Shown piece by piece: positions 35,264-42,892 of a stretch of 64,000 bases of DNA. The notes under the pieces are model-generated. The model did no database searches, had not been told where the DNA came from, and saw nothing but the letters and a program-made list of their open reading frames with translations. This DNA comes from Umezawaea tangerina (GTDB lineage: Bacteria; Actinomycetota; Actinomycetes; Mycobacteriales; Pseudonocardiaceae). Within the stretch, counting starts at the first letter, position 1. Each line of letters opens with the position of its first letter. Both the position numbers and the translations under genes were made by a program. The stretch spans positions 1 to 64,000 of the forward strand of contig NZ_PVTF01000022.1 in NCBI RefSeq assembly GCF_003002815.1. Reading direction: 5' to 3'.

Positions 35264-36949
35264 ATGGACCAGCACAGCCCGATCGACGACCTCCGGGGCC
35301 TGCGGGCCCCGGTCACGATGTTCGGCCCCGACTTCCCGTTCGCCTACGACGACTGGCTCACCCACCCCGCGGGCCTCGGTGCCGTGCCCGCCTCGGCGCA
35401 CGGCACCGAGGTCGCCGTCGTCGGCGGCGGCATAGCCGGGCTGGTCGCGGCCTACGAGCTGATGAAGCTCGGGCTGCGGCCGGTGGTGTACGAGGCCGAG
35501 CAGCTCGGCGGGCGGATGCGGTCGGTGCCGTTCCGGGAGCACCCGGAGTCGGTCGCGGAGATGGGCGCCATGCGCTTCCCGGTCGCCGCGACGACGTTGT
35601 TCCACTACATCGACAAGGTGGGGCTGAAGACCACGCCGTTCCCCAACCCGCTGTCCACCGACACCCCGAGCACGGTGGTGGACCTCAAGGGGGTCAGCCA
35701 CTTCGCGCACACGATGACCGACCTGCCGATGATCTACCAGCAGGTCGCCGACGCGTGGGACAAGGCGCTGCAGGAGACCGCGGAGGTCTCCGCGATGGAG
35801 GACGCGGTCCGCAGCCGCGACGTCGCGACCATCAAGGCGATCTGGAACCGGCTCGTGCCGCGGCTGGACGACGTGTCGTTCTACGGCTTCCTCACCGCCT
35901 CGCCCGCGTTCGCCTCGTTCCAGCACCGCGAGATCTTCGGCCAGGTGGGCTTCGGCACCGGCGGCTGGGACACCGACTTCCCCAACTCCATGCTGGAGAT
36001 CCTCCGGGTCGTCTACAACGGCGCGGACGTCGACCAGCAGCGCATCATCGGCGGCAGCCAGCAGCTGCCGACCAGGCTGTGGACGCACGAGCCGGAGTTC
36101 CTCGACCACTGGCCGGAGGGCACGACGCTGGCGTCGCTGCACACCGGCGGCGTGCCGAGGAACGCGGTGAAGTGGATGCGCCGCACCGGGCACGGCATCA
36201 CCGTCGAGGACGTCGACCACGGCATCCGCACCTACCCGGCCGCGGTGTTCACCGCGCAGAGCTGGGCGCTGCTGTCGAAGGTGAAGTGCGACGAGGCCCT
36301 GCTGCCGCAACCGCTGTGGACCGCGGTGGAGCGCACGCACTACATGGGTTCGTCGAAGCTGTTCGTGGTGACCGACAGGCCGTTCTGGCTGGACGTCGAC
36401 CCGCGCACCGGCAGGCACGTCATGAGCATGACGCTCACCGACCGGATGCCGCGCGGCGTCTACCTGTTCGACGACGGGCCGGACAAGCCGGGCGTGATGT
36501 GCCTGTCCTACACGTGGAACGACGACTCGCTGAAGCTCGCGACGCTCACCCTCCAGGAGCGGCTGGAGGTCGTGCTCGGCTCGCTGGCCGAGATCTACCC
36601 CGGCGTGGACATCCGCACGCACATCATCGGCGACCCGGTGACCATCACCTGGGAGACCGAGCCGCACTTCATGGGCGCGTTCAAGTCGAACCTGCCGGGG
36701 CACTACCGCTACCAGCGCAAGCTGTACACGCACTTCATGCAGGACGACCTGACCGACGCGCAGCGCGGGCTCTTCCTGGCGGGCGACGACATCTCCTGGT
36801 GCGGCGGGTTCGCCGAGGGCGCCGTCACGACGGCGCTCAACGCGGTGTGGGGCGTCCTGCACCACCTCGGGGGCCGCACTCATCGCGGCAACCCCGGTCC
36901 CGGTGACGTCTTCAGCGAGATCGCCCCCCTGGAGCTGCCGGAGTTCTGA
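35264..36949 (+). CDS. FAD-dependent amine oxidase, amino-acid 2-monooxygenase type, 561 aa
   Basis: A Rossmann FAD-binding motif at residues 54-59 (VVGGGIAGL, then a GxRPVVYEAE strand end) and the C-terminal FAD motif (LFLAGDDISWCGGFAEGA) identify a flavin amine oxidase. Length and layout fit tryptophan/phenylalanine/lysine 2-monooxygenases, which oxidatively decarboxylate an L-amino acid to the amide one carbon shorter. It is translationally close to the upstream amidase (35-bp gap, GGGGG ribosome site) and followed by a strong terminator, so the two form an operon. In several linear and macrocyclic polyketide clusters such a pair converts arginine to the 4-guanidinobutyryl starter, which fits the ACP-only loading module here. 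Substrate choice cannot be read from the sequence. A plain L-amino-acid oxidase is the main alternative. Confidence 0.88.
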   Translation: MDQHSPIDDLRGLRAPVTMFGPDFPFAYDDWLTHPAGLGAVPASAHGTEVAVVGGGIAGLVAAYELMKLGLRPVVYEAEQLGGRMRSVPFREHPESVAEMGAMRFPVAATTLFHYIDKVGLKTTPFPNPLSTDTPSTVVDLKGVSHFAHTMTDLPMIYQQVADAWDKALQETAEVSAMEDAVRSRDVATIKAIWNRLVPRLDDVSFYGFLTASPAFASFQHREIFGQVGFGTGGWDTDFPNSMLEILRVVYNGADVDQQRIIGGSQQLPTRLWTHEPEFLDHWPEGTTLASLHTGGVPRNAVKWMRRTGHGITVEDVDHGIRTYPAAVFTAQSWALLSKVKCDEALLPQPLWTAVERTHYMGSSKLFVVTDRPFWLDVDPRTGRHVMSMTLTDRMPRGVYLFDDGPDKPGVMCLSYTWNDDSLKLATLTLQERLEVVLGSLAEIYPGVDIRTHIIGDPVTITWETEPHFMGAFKSNLPGHYRYQRKLYTHFMQDDLTDAQRGLFLAGDDISWCGGFAEGAVTTALNAVWGVLHHLGGRTHRGNPGPGDVFSEIAPLELPEF

Positions 36950-36978
36950 GTGAGTCGCATCACTCCCAACCCTGTCGT

Positions 36979-37015
36979 CGGAGCCCCCGTGCCGCAACGC
37001 GCCACGGGGGCTCCG
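36979..37015 (+). terminator. Terminator after the amine oxidase gene
   Basis: A 13-bp stem (36979-36991 with 37003-37015, core GGAGCCCCCGTG) with an 11-nt loop begins 30 nt after the stop codon. Confidence 0.85.
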
Positions 37016-37072
37016 GTGCAACTCTGCACGCTTGTACACCTGGCCATTCACTTTTCGACAGGCCCCAGGACG

Positions 37073-37120
37073 ACGGGAAGGGCGGGTCCGGGGTGACCAC
37101 CCCGGACCCGCCCTTCCCGT
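37073..37120. terminator. Very long bidirectional terminator hairpin
   Basis: A perfect stem of at least 21 bp (37073-37093 with 37100-37120), extendable to 23 bp, sits 15 nt beyond the stop of the convergent UbiD gene. It can serve both strands. Confidence 0.88.
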
Positions 37121-37135
37121 TCGGCAGAGGAGCTC

Positions 37136-38596
37136 TCAGACCCAGTTGTCGACCACCTGCTTCTGCAGCTCGACCGGGTAGGAGGCCGCGAACGACGTGT
37201 GCGCCATCCGCTCCCCGATCGGGGGCAGCAGGCCGTCGAAGACGACCCTGGGGCCCCAGCCGCGCTTGTACTCGATGTCGGTGTGGCTGACGAAGAGCGG
37301 CAGCACCACGCTGTCCATCTGCACCCGCTTGGAGACGGGGTGGACGCGGGTGGCGATCGCCCAGGTGACCTCGGCGAGGTCGGTGGGGTCGATGTCGTCG
37401 TCGAGCAGGAAGATCTGCGGGAAGTACAGGCCCGCCTTGTTCCAGAACAGCGTCTGCCCGATGTACTGCGCGAGCGTGTCGCTGGTCGTGTCGGGGTCCA
37501 TCATGTCGCGCCAGTCCGGCGGCACGGTCACCACGAGCCACATGCCCGCGGAGTCCATCGGCGACCACACTGTGCTGACCGGCAGCTGGACCTCGCGCAG
37601 CCGGGCCAGGCACTGGCTGGCGGCGCCGACGCAGGTGACGGTGTGGTACTCGTCCGGCGGGCGGCCCTCGGCCACCAGCGGCCAGATGGGGTCGTCGCGG
37701 TGCGTGATGGCCTCGACGTGGAAGGTCGGCTGCTTGGTGACGTCCATCGGGTGGTAGCCGGCGGCCTCGCCGAACGGGCCCTCCAGCGCGTCGCGCTCCA
37801 GGGACACGTGCCCCTCGATCACGACCTCGGCCGTGGCGGGCACGAGCAGGTCCACGGTCTGCGCCTTGACGAGCTCGATGGGCTCGCCCACCAGAGCGCC
37901 GAGGAAGCCCGCGTCGAACGCGCCGTCGGGCAGCGGGAAGCCCGACACGTACGGGATCCCCGGCTCGGCGCCCTGCACCAGCGCGTAGGGCATCGGCTTG
38001 CCGATCTCCACCCACTGGTTCCAGACGTGCCCGATGTGCTGGCCGTCGGCGACCAGTCCCGCCATCCGCTTGCCGTCGATCTTCATCACCCGCGCGATGG
38101 ACCAGTTCGTCCACTCGCCGTCCGGGGTCTGCACGATCAGGGCGCCCCAGGTGTTCGCGTACCGGCCGCCGTCCTTCTCGTGCACGATCGGGATCGGGAA
38201 CGAGTCGAGGGTGGCGTCGTCGCCGAGCAGGACGTTCTCCTGGCACGGTCCGCTCTCGACGATCACCGGCGGGATCGGCTCGCGGGTCTGGGCGTCGGCC
38301 AGCGCGTCGACGATCTGCTGCCCCGTGCTGTCGGGCTGCAGGCCCAGCGACAGCGCGATCCTGGCGTAGGGCATGTCCTTGCGCGACGACATGGCCGCGG
38401 GGGCGCCGAGTATCCGGAAACCCTCGCGGGCGCCCCGGATGTTGGTGAACAGCGGTGCCGGGGAGCGGATCTCGTAGCTCCGCCTCGTGATCGCGGCGGG
38501 CTCCATGTCGCCGTCGACCTCCCGGTCGATCGTCACCAGGTCCCCGATGTCCGCCAACGCGTCGAGGTAGCCGCGCAGATCAGTGAAGTGCTTCAT
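37136..38596 (-). CDS. UbiD-family (prenylated-FMN) decarboxylase, 486 aa
   Basis: The UbiD signature LEGPFGEAAGYHP is present, with Glu272 and Glu277 matching the conserved catalytic glutamate pair, and the prFMN/metal-binding SIARVMKIDGKRMAG segment upstream. The length is that of Fdc/UbiD enzymes. They decarboxylate alpha,beta-unsaturated or aromatic acids using prenylated FMN supplied by UbiX. The gene overlaps the 3' end of the UbiX gene by 17 bp and has its own GAAGGAG site, so the pair is coupled. In a PKS cluster the closest precedent known to me is TtnC/TtnD of tautomycetin, where a UbiD homologue decarboxylates the released polyketide acid to a terminal alkene. A role in aromatic acid metabolism unrelated to the polyketide is possible but the operon context argues against it. 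Confidence 0.93.
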   Translation of the reverse strand: MKHFTDLRGYLDALADIGDLVTIDREVDGDMEPAAITRRSYEIRSPAPLFTNIRGAREGFRILGAPAAMSSRKDMPYARIALSLGLQPDSTGQQIVDALADAQTREPIPPVIVESGPCQENVLLGDDATLDSFPIPIVHEKDGGRYANTWGALIVQTPDGEWTNWSIARVMKIDGKRMAGLVADGQHIGHVWNQWVEIGKPMPYALVQGAEPGIPYVSGFPLPDGAFDAGFLGALVGEPIELVKAQTVDLLVPATAEVVIEGHVSLERDALEGPFGEAAGYHPMDVTKQPTFHVEAITHRDDPIWPLVAEGRPPDEYHTVTCVGAASQCLARLREVQLPVSTVWSPMDSAGMWLVVTVPPDWRDMMDPDTTSDTLAQYIGQTLFWNKAGLYFPQIFLLDDDIDPTDLAEVTWAIATRVHPVSKRVQMDSVVLPLFVSHTDIEYKRGWGPRVVFDGLLPPIGERMAHTSFAASYPVELQKQVVDNWV

Positions 38597-39191
38597 CGCC
38601 GTTCTCCTTCCGGTGCTGGCGTGCTGCCTTCCCGCCGTCCCACCGTGTCGTGAGGTCGTTGTCCACGCCGAACTGGTCGAGCACGCGACTGGTCACGTGG
38701 TCGACGATGTCGGGCACACCCCTGGGGTGGTTGTAGAAGGCCGGCATCGGGGGCAACATGACGACGCCCATCCTGGCCAGCACCAACATGTTCTCGAGGT
38801 GGATCTCGCTGAGCGGGGTCTCCCTCGGCACGAGCACCAGCTTGCGGTGCTCCTTGAGGGTCACGTCGGCGGCCCGCGCGATCAGGCCCTCGCCGTACCC
38901 GACCCTGATCGCGGCCAGGGTCTTCATGCTGCACGGGGCCACGACCATCCCGTCGGTGCGGAACGAGCCGCTGGAGATGGCCGCGGCCTGGTCGTGCGAG
39001 CCGTACACGTGGTCCGCCAACGACTGCACCTGGCGGACCGTGTAGTCGGTCTCCATCTCGATCGTGGCCCGCGCCCACTTGCTGAGCACGAGGTGCGTCT
39101 CCACACCGACCGCGCTCAAGGTCTCCAGGATCCGGATGCCGATCGCGGCACCGGTGGCACCGGTCATGCCGACGACGACGCGCCTCGGCAT
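38580..39191 (-). CDS. UbiX-family flavin prenyltransferase, 203 aa
   Basis: The N-terminus VVVGMTGATGAAIGIRIL is the typical flavoprotein/UbiX FMN-binding start. It is followed by VVAPCSMKTLAAIRVGYGEG and the LVLVPRETPLSEIH block of UbiX proteins, and by LPPMPAFYNHP. UbiX makes prenylated FMN from FMN and dimethylallyl (mono)phosphate for the adjacent UbiD. I chose the ATG at 39191; a GTG at 39218, nine codons earlier, is in frame and possible, and neither has a good ribosome site, which suggests coupling to the ABC permease gene ending 33 bp upstream. The gene is third in a four-gene minus-strand operon (ATPase, permease, UbiX, UbiD). Confidence 0.93.
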   Translation of the reverse strand: MPRRVVVGMTGATGAAIGIRILETLSAVGVETHLVLSKWARATIEMETDYTVRQVQSLADHVYGSHDQAAAISSGSFRTDGMVVAPCSMKTLAAIRVGYGEGLIARAADVTLKEHRKLVLVPRETPLSEIHLENMLVLARMGVVMLPPMPAFYNHPRGVPDIVDHVTSRVLDQFGVDNDLTTRWDGGKAARQHRKENGDEALH

Positions 39192-39224
39192 CCGAATCCC
39201 GTCACCGAACGCCCGCACCGGCGA

Positions 39225-40271
39225 TCACTTGTCTTCCCAGCGGAACGACACCGCGGCGATGGCGCTGACCACCAGGGTGAAGCCGATGAGCACCGAGCCG
39301 GGCAGGACGAGCGCGTCAAAACCCTTGCCGCGCACCAGGACGTCGAGCATGCCCTCGTTCATGTGCCGCAGGGGAAGCGCGTTGGTGATGAGCTTGACCC
39401 AGTCCGGGGCCTTGTCGATCGGGAAGAAGCTGCCCGCCAGCAGGGCCATCGGGAGCACGACGAGGTTCGCCGCGCCGGTCACCGAGTCCTCGGTCTTGCA
39501 GATGGCGCCCAGCAGCATGCCGACCGAGAAGAACGCCAGCGTCCCGAGTATGAGCAGCGGGATCGCGAGCCACCACTGGTTGGACAGCTTGAGACCGAAC
39601 ACCGGGAGGGTCGCCACCGCCACGAACAGGACCGCCTGCAGCAGCGCGATCACGACCGAGAGCAGCAGCCTGGACGAGAGCACCGAGCCGCGGCCGATGG
39701 GGGCGAGCTGGATGCGCCGCAGGACCTGCTTGCGGCGCCACGCCACCAGGGTGAGCGCGGAGCTGAACACCGCGGCGGTGGAGACACCCCAGGAGAGGAT
39801 ACCGGGGGTGAGGTACTGGATCGGCTCGAAAGCCGTCTCCTCGATGGGTTTCTGCCGCACCGCGTACTTCGGCGGGGTGGTGCCCGCGCCGAGGTTCGCG
39901 CTCGCGATCGCGTCGGAGATCTTGGCCAGCGCGGGCCCGGTCTCGGCGCGGTCGCCGTTGGCGTAGCGGACGTCGATCGTGTCGCCCTGCGACACGACGA
40001 TCGCCGCCACCTTGCCGTCGCGCAGCATGTCGATCGCGCTGCTCGACTCCTTGATCCGCTGGATGTTGACGCCCTCGGAGTTCTGCAGCGCGGCGACCAC
40101 GCGGCTGTCGCCGACCACCGCGATCTCGACGTTGCTGGCCAGCTTCACACCGGAGAGCAGGGCGAACACGACGAGGAACATCAAGGGGAACATGAAGGTG
40201 AAGAAGAGTGCTGCCTTGTCCCGGATCGAGGCCTTGAACATGGCCACGGACAGGCTGGTAAAGGCGTTCAT
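39225..40271 (-). CDS. ABC-2 type exporter permease, 348 aa
   Basis: The layout is the ABC-2 permease one: an N-terminal membrane helix (about residues 20-42, LFFTFMFPLMFLVVFALL), then a soluble loop of about 110 residues, then five hydrophobic segments in the C-terminal half (including VSTAAVFSSALTLVAW, LQAVLFVAVATLPVFG, LGTLAFFSVGMLLGAI and VLPMALLAGSFFPI). It follows its ATPase gene after 73 bp with a GGAGACGG ribosome site, and precedes UbiX by 33 bp. Such two-gene systems in antibiotic clusters usually export the product and give self-resistance, as with DrrAB. Substrate is inferred from context only. Confidence 0.93.
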   Translation of the reverse strand: MNAFTSLSVAMFKASIRDKAALFFTFMFPLMFLVVFALLSGVKLASNVEIAVVGDSRVVAALQNSEGVNIQRIKESSSAIDMLRDGKVAAIVVSQGDTIDVRYANGDRAETGPALAKISDAIASANLGAGTTPPKYAVRQKPIEETAFEPIQYLTPGILSWGVSTAAVFSSALTLVAWRRKQVLRRIQLAPIGRGSVLSSRLLLSVVIALLQAVLFVAVATLPVFGLKLSNQWWLAIPLLILGTLAFFSVGMLLGAICKTEDSVTGAANLVVLPMALLAGSFFPIDKAPDWVKLITNALPLRHMNEGMLDVLVRGKGFDALVLPGSVLIGFTLVVSAIAAVSFRWEDK

Positions 40272-40344
40272 GTCGCCGTCTCCGCTCGAAGTGCTGACGA
40301 CGTCCGGGGCACGAGCACCGTTGCGACGCCAGGGGGTTGGTGGG

Positions 40345-41256
40345 TCACTCGCGGTACGCGCGGCCGGTCAGGTGCAGGAAGACGTCCTCGAGGGTGGCCG
40401 TCCGGACCTGCGCCTTGTTCAACGCGTCGAGCTCCCCCAACGCCTTGATCGTGAGGCCCGCGTCGTTGGTCGCGATGATGACCGAGACGCCGTCGTCGAT
40501 GACCTTGTCGGCACCGGGGAGGTTCCTGGCGATCTCGACGGTGACCGTGCCGTGCTCGACGATGACCTGGGTCTGCGCGTCGAGCTTGCGCACCAGCCAC
40601 GCCGGCGCGCCCATCGCCATGACCCGTCCTTTGTCGACGACCGCCACCCGGTCGCAGAGGATCTCGGCCTCGTCGAGGTGGTGGGTGGTGTAGACGATCG
40701 TCTTGCCGCGCGCCTGGATGGCCCGCAGCACGTCCCAGAGGTTGCGGCGCGCCTGGGGGTCGAGCGCCGCGGTCGGTTCGTCCAGGAACACGATCTCGGG
40801 GTCGTGCGCCAGCGCGCACGCGATGGAGAGGCGTTGCCGCTGCCCGCCCGAGAGGTTGTTCTCCTGGACGTCGGCCTTGTCGGTCAGGCCGACCAGTTCC
40901 AGCATGTCGACGGCGGCAGCCCGGCTGACGCCGTAGAGCGATCCGAAGGTCTGCAGCTGCTCCTTGGACGTGAGCCGCTCGAAGAACGACGACGCCTGCA
41001 GCTGCACGCCCATCTTGGGCAGTAGCGCGGGATTCCGCGGCCAAGGGCTCTCACCGAGGATGCGCACGGAACCGGAGTCCGGCTTCCGCAGCCCCTCGAT
41101 GATCTCCAGGGTGGTGCTCTTCCCTGCCCCGTTGGGGCCGAGAAGACCGAAGAACTCTCCTTCCGCGACGGTGAACGACACACCGTCGACGGCACGCAAG
41201 TCGCCGTAGGACTTGCGAATGTCGCTCACGACGATCGCGGGCCCGTCTGCTCTCAT
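40345..41256 (-). CDS. ABC transporter ATP-binding protein (DrrA-like), 303 aa
   Basis: All nucleotide-binding motifs are intact: Walker A GPNGAGKST, signature LSGGQRQRL, Walker B IVFLDEP, and the H-loop in YTTHHLDEAE. The C-terminal extension after about residue 220 is like that of drug-exporter ATPases of the DrrA type. I chose ATG 41256 (MRADGPAIVVSDIRKSYGD), which puts the start directly before the first ABC strand; the frame is open for 25 more codons upstream but without family similarity. It heads the operon with the permease, UbiX and UbiD. The perfect palindrome CTAGGGGAGCCCCTAG lies 53 bp upstream, with GATACA as a possible -10 between them. Confidence 0.93.
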   Translation of the reverse strand: MRADGPAIVVSDIRKSYGDLRAVDGVSFTVAEGEFFGLLGPNGAGKSTTLEIIEGLRKPDSGSVRILGESPWPRNPALLPKMGVQLQASSFFERLTSKEQLQTFGSLYGVSRAAAVDMLELVGLTDKADVQENNLSGGQRQRLSIACALAHDPEIVFLDEPTAALDPQARRNLWDVLRAIQARGKTIVYTTHHLDEAEILCDRVAVVDKGRVMAMGAPAWLVRKLDAQTQVIVEHGTVTVEIARNLPGADKVIDDGVSVIIATNDAGLTIKALGELDALNKAQVRTATLEDVFLHLTGRAYRE

Positions 41257-41308
41257 GCCGGGAAACGCTAGGGCTGTATCGGTTTCGCCACAGCAGCTGA
41301 GCACGGAT

Positions 41309-41324
41309 CTAGGGGAGCCCCTAG
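41309..41324. promoter_or_regulatory. Perfect palindromic regulatory box CTAGGGG-AG-CCCCTAG
   Basis: Two 7-bp arms in inverted orientation are separated by 2 bp, midway between the divergent exporter operon (start 41256) and the siderophore-interacting protein gene (start 41415). It is the most complete copy of the CTAGGGG element seen elsewhere in the cluster. Its 16-bp layout resembles the dyad sites bound by LuxR-type helix-turn-helix regulators of polyene clusters (PimM-type consensus CTVGGGAWWTCCCBAG). Confidence 0.65.
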
Positions 41325-41368
41325 CACACATTCAGGGGGCCTCGCATTCGGCCGCCCTACCCGATCGG

Positions 41369-41387
41369 CCTACTTAGGCTACCCTAA
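41369..41387 (+). promoter_or_regulatory. Iron-box-like site (DmdR1/IdeR type) before the siderophore-interacting protein gene
   Basis: CCTACTTAGGCTACCCTAA matches the 19-bp iron-box consensus TTAGGTTAGGCTAACCTAA at 13 positions, with the right half almost perfect. It lies 28 bp before the ATG. Iron-dependent repression fits the product of the gene. Confidence 0.5.
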
Positions 41388-41414
41388 AAGAATGAACCAC
41401 CACCGGGAGGTCGG

Positions 41415-42236
41415 ATGAGCAACGCCCCTGCGAGCGACGCGCCCAAGCGGGACCGCCGCCAGGTCACCACTCTACGAGTGCTGCGGACCGAACGCGTCAC
41501 CCCGCACATGATCCGCGTCGTGGCGGGAGGCCCCGGACTGCGGGACTTCGAAGGCAACGACCACACCGACGCCTACGTGAAGGTGCTGTTCCCCCTCGAG
41601 GGCGTCGACTACCCCAGCCCGCTGGACATGCAGGCAGTCCGCCGCGACTTCCCGCGCGACCAGTGGCCCGCCGTCAGGACCTACACCGTCCGCTACCACG
41701 ACCCCGTCGCACAGGAGCTGGCCATCGACTTCGTCCACCACGGCGACGTCGGCGTGGCGGGCCCCTGGGCGGCCACCGTCCAGCCGGGCACCGAGTTCTC
41801 GCTGCTCGGCCCCGGCGGCGCCTACGCGCCCCAGCCGGAGTCCGACTGGCACCTCCTGCTCGGCGACGCAGCCGCACTGCCCGCCATCAGCGCCGCCGTC
41901 GAGCACCTCCCCGCAGGTGCCGTCGCCAAGGTCGTCGTCGAGGTCGACGGCCCCGACGAGGAGCAGAAGATCGACAGCCCCGGCTCCGTCGACCTCCAGT
42001 GGGTCCACCGCTCCGCGGGCGGCTCCCTGGTCGACGTCGTCCGCGCCATGGAGTTCCCCACCGGCGAACCCCAGGCGTTCGTGCACGGCGAGGCGTCGAT
42101 GGTCAAGGAGCTGCGCCGCCACCTGCTCGACGAGCGCGGCGTCACCAAGGACCGCCTGTCCATCTCCGGCTACTGGCGCCGCGGCCTCACCGAGGACGGC
42201 TTCCGCGAGGTCAAGGCCGCCGAGAGCGGCGCCTGA
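41415..42236 (+). CDS. Siderophore-interacting protein (FAD-dependent ferric-siderophore reductase, ViuB/SIP family), 273 aa
   Basis: The N-terminal half is an FAD-binding barrel with the diagnostic RTYTVRYHDP motif. The second half holds LLLGDAAALPAISA and the C-terminal SGYWRRGLTEDGFRE motif shared by ViuB-type SIPs. These enzymes reduce ferric siderophores in the cytoplasm to release iron. There is no signal peptide. The ATG at 41415 has a GGGAGG site 4 nt upstream. An iron-box-like sequence precedes it, and the palindromic CTAGGGG box is 91 bp upstream, so it may be under iron control, cluster control, or both. A terminator hairpin follows directly. It probably marks the cluster boundary; a role as an electron donor for a tailoring step is an untested alternative. 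Confidence 0.93.
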   Translation: MSNAPASDAPKRDRRQVTTLRVLRTERVTPHMIRVVAGGPGLRDFEGNDHTDAYVKVLFPLEGVDYPSPLDMQAVRRDFPRDQWPAVRTYTVRYHDPVAQELAIDFVHHGDVGVAGPWAATVQPGTEFSLLGPGGAYAPQPESDWHLLLGDAAALPAISAAVEHLPAGAVAKVVVEVDGPDEEQKIDSPGSVDLQWVHRSAGGSLVDVVRAMEFPTGEPQAFVHGEASMVKELRRHLLDERGVTKDRLSISGYWRRGLTEDGFREVKAAESGA

Positions 42237-42285
42237 CGAACGAGGTGTACCCCGAGTGTGGGGCTCGGGGTACACCCCACGTTCG
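42237..42285 (+). terminator. Terminator after the SIP gene
   Basis: A 13-bp stem (GGTGTACCCCGAG at 42244-42256 with 42264-42276) is enclosed by a 6-bp outer stem (CGAACG/CGTTCG). It begins right after the stop codon. Confidence 0.88.
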
Positions 42286-42308
42286 TCGGCGGGACGCCAA
42301 CCGGTTCG

Positions 42309-42376
42309 ACCGGATCCGGTCACGACCGCACCGGGCTTTCCATTACCGGATGATATGTCAACCTAAAGCGTAGTAT
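42309..42376 (+). promoter_or_regulatory. Promoter/operator region of the MarR gene
   Basis: The 12-bp palindrome ACCGGATCCGGT (42309-42320) is a candidate operator. TAGTAT (42371-42376) is a good -10 hexamer only 7 bp before the GTG, so the transcript is probably leaderless. Confidence 0.4.
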
Positions 42377-42383
42377 TCGGTTC

Positions 42384-42863
42384 GTGAGCGACGACCCGTG
42401 GCTGAACGAGACCGAGCAGCGCGCCTGGCGCAGCTTCCTGGCGATGCAGAGACAGCTGAGCACGCACCTGTACCGGCACCTGCAGCGCGAGTTCGGCCTC
42501 TCCTCCTCCGACTACGAGATCCTCGTCATCCTCTCGGAGTCCCCCACCGGCCGCATGCGCGCGTTCGAACTGGGCGAGGTCACCGACTGGGAGAAAAGCC
42601 GCATGTCCCACCACCTCACCAGAATGGCCCAACGCGGCCTGGTCCGCCGCGAACCCTGCCCCGACGACACCCGCTACGCCGACATCGTCCTCACCGACGA
42701 GGGCCGCAACGCCATCACCGAAGCCGCCCCCTCCCACGCCGCCAACGTCCGCGCCTGGTTCATCGAAGCAGTGGGCCCAGAACGCCTGGACACCCTCCAG
42801 GACGCCGCGGACGCCGTCCTCACCACCCTCGCAAAACACTCGGACAAACCAACCCCCACCTAA
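42384..42863 (+). CDS. MarR-family transcriptional regulator, 159 aa
   Basis: This is a winged helix-turn-helix protein of normal MarR length. The recognition region reads MRAFELGEVTDWEKSRMSHH and the wing is REPCPDDTRYADIVLTDEGR, a standard MarR D-x-R-x-x-x-x-x-L-T-x-x-G pattern. The GTG start at 42384 directly follows a -10-like TAGTAT, with no ribosome site, suggesting leaderless translation. Such regulators usually respond to small phenolic or lipophilic ligands and repress neighbouring transport or redox genes. Here the divergent/adjacent targets could be itself or the SIP gene; no clear target operator outside its own promoter was found. Confidence 0.92.
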   Translation: MSDDPWLNETEQRAWRSFLAMQRQLSTHLYRHLQREFGLSSSDYEILVILSESPTGRMRAFELGEVTDWEKSRMSHHLTRMAQRGLVRREPCPDDTRYADIVLTDEGRNAITEAAPSHAANVRAWFIEAVGPERLDTLQDAADAVLTTLAKHSDKPTPT

Positions 42864-42892
42864 ACCACCGGCACGAAACGCCGACCGCCAGT

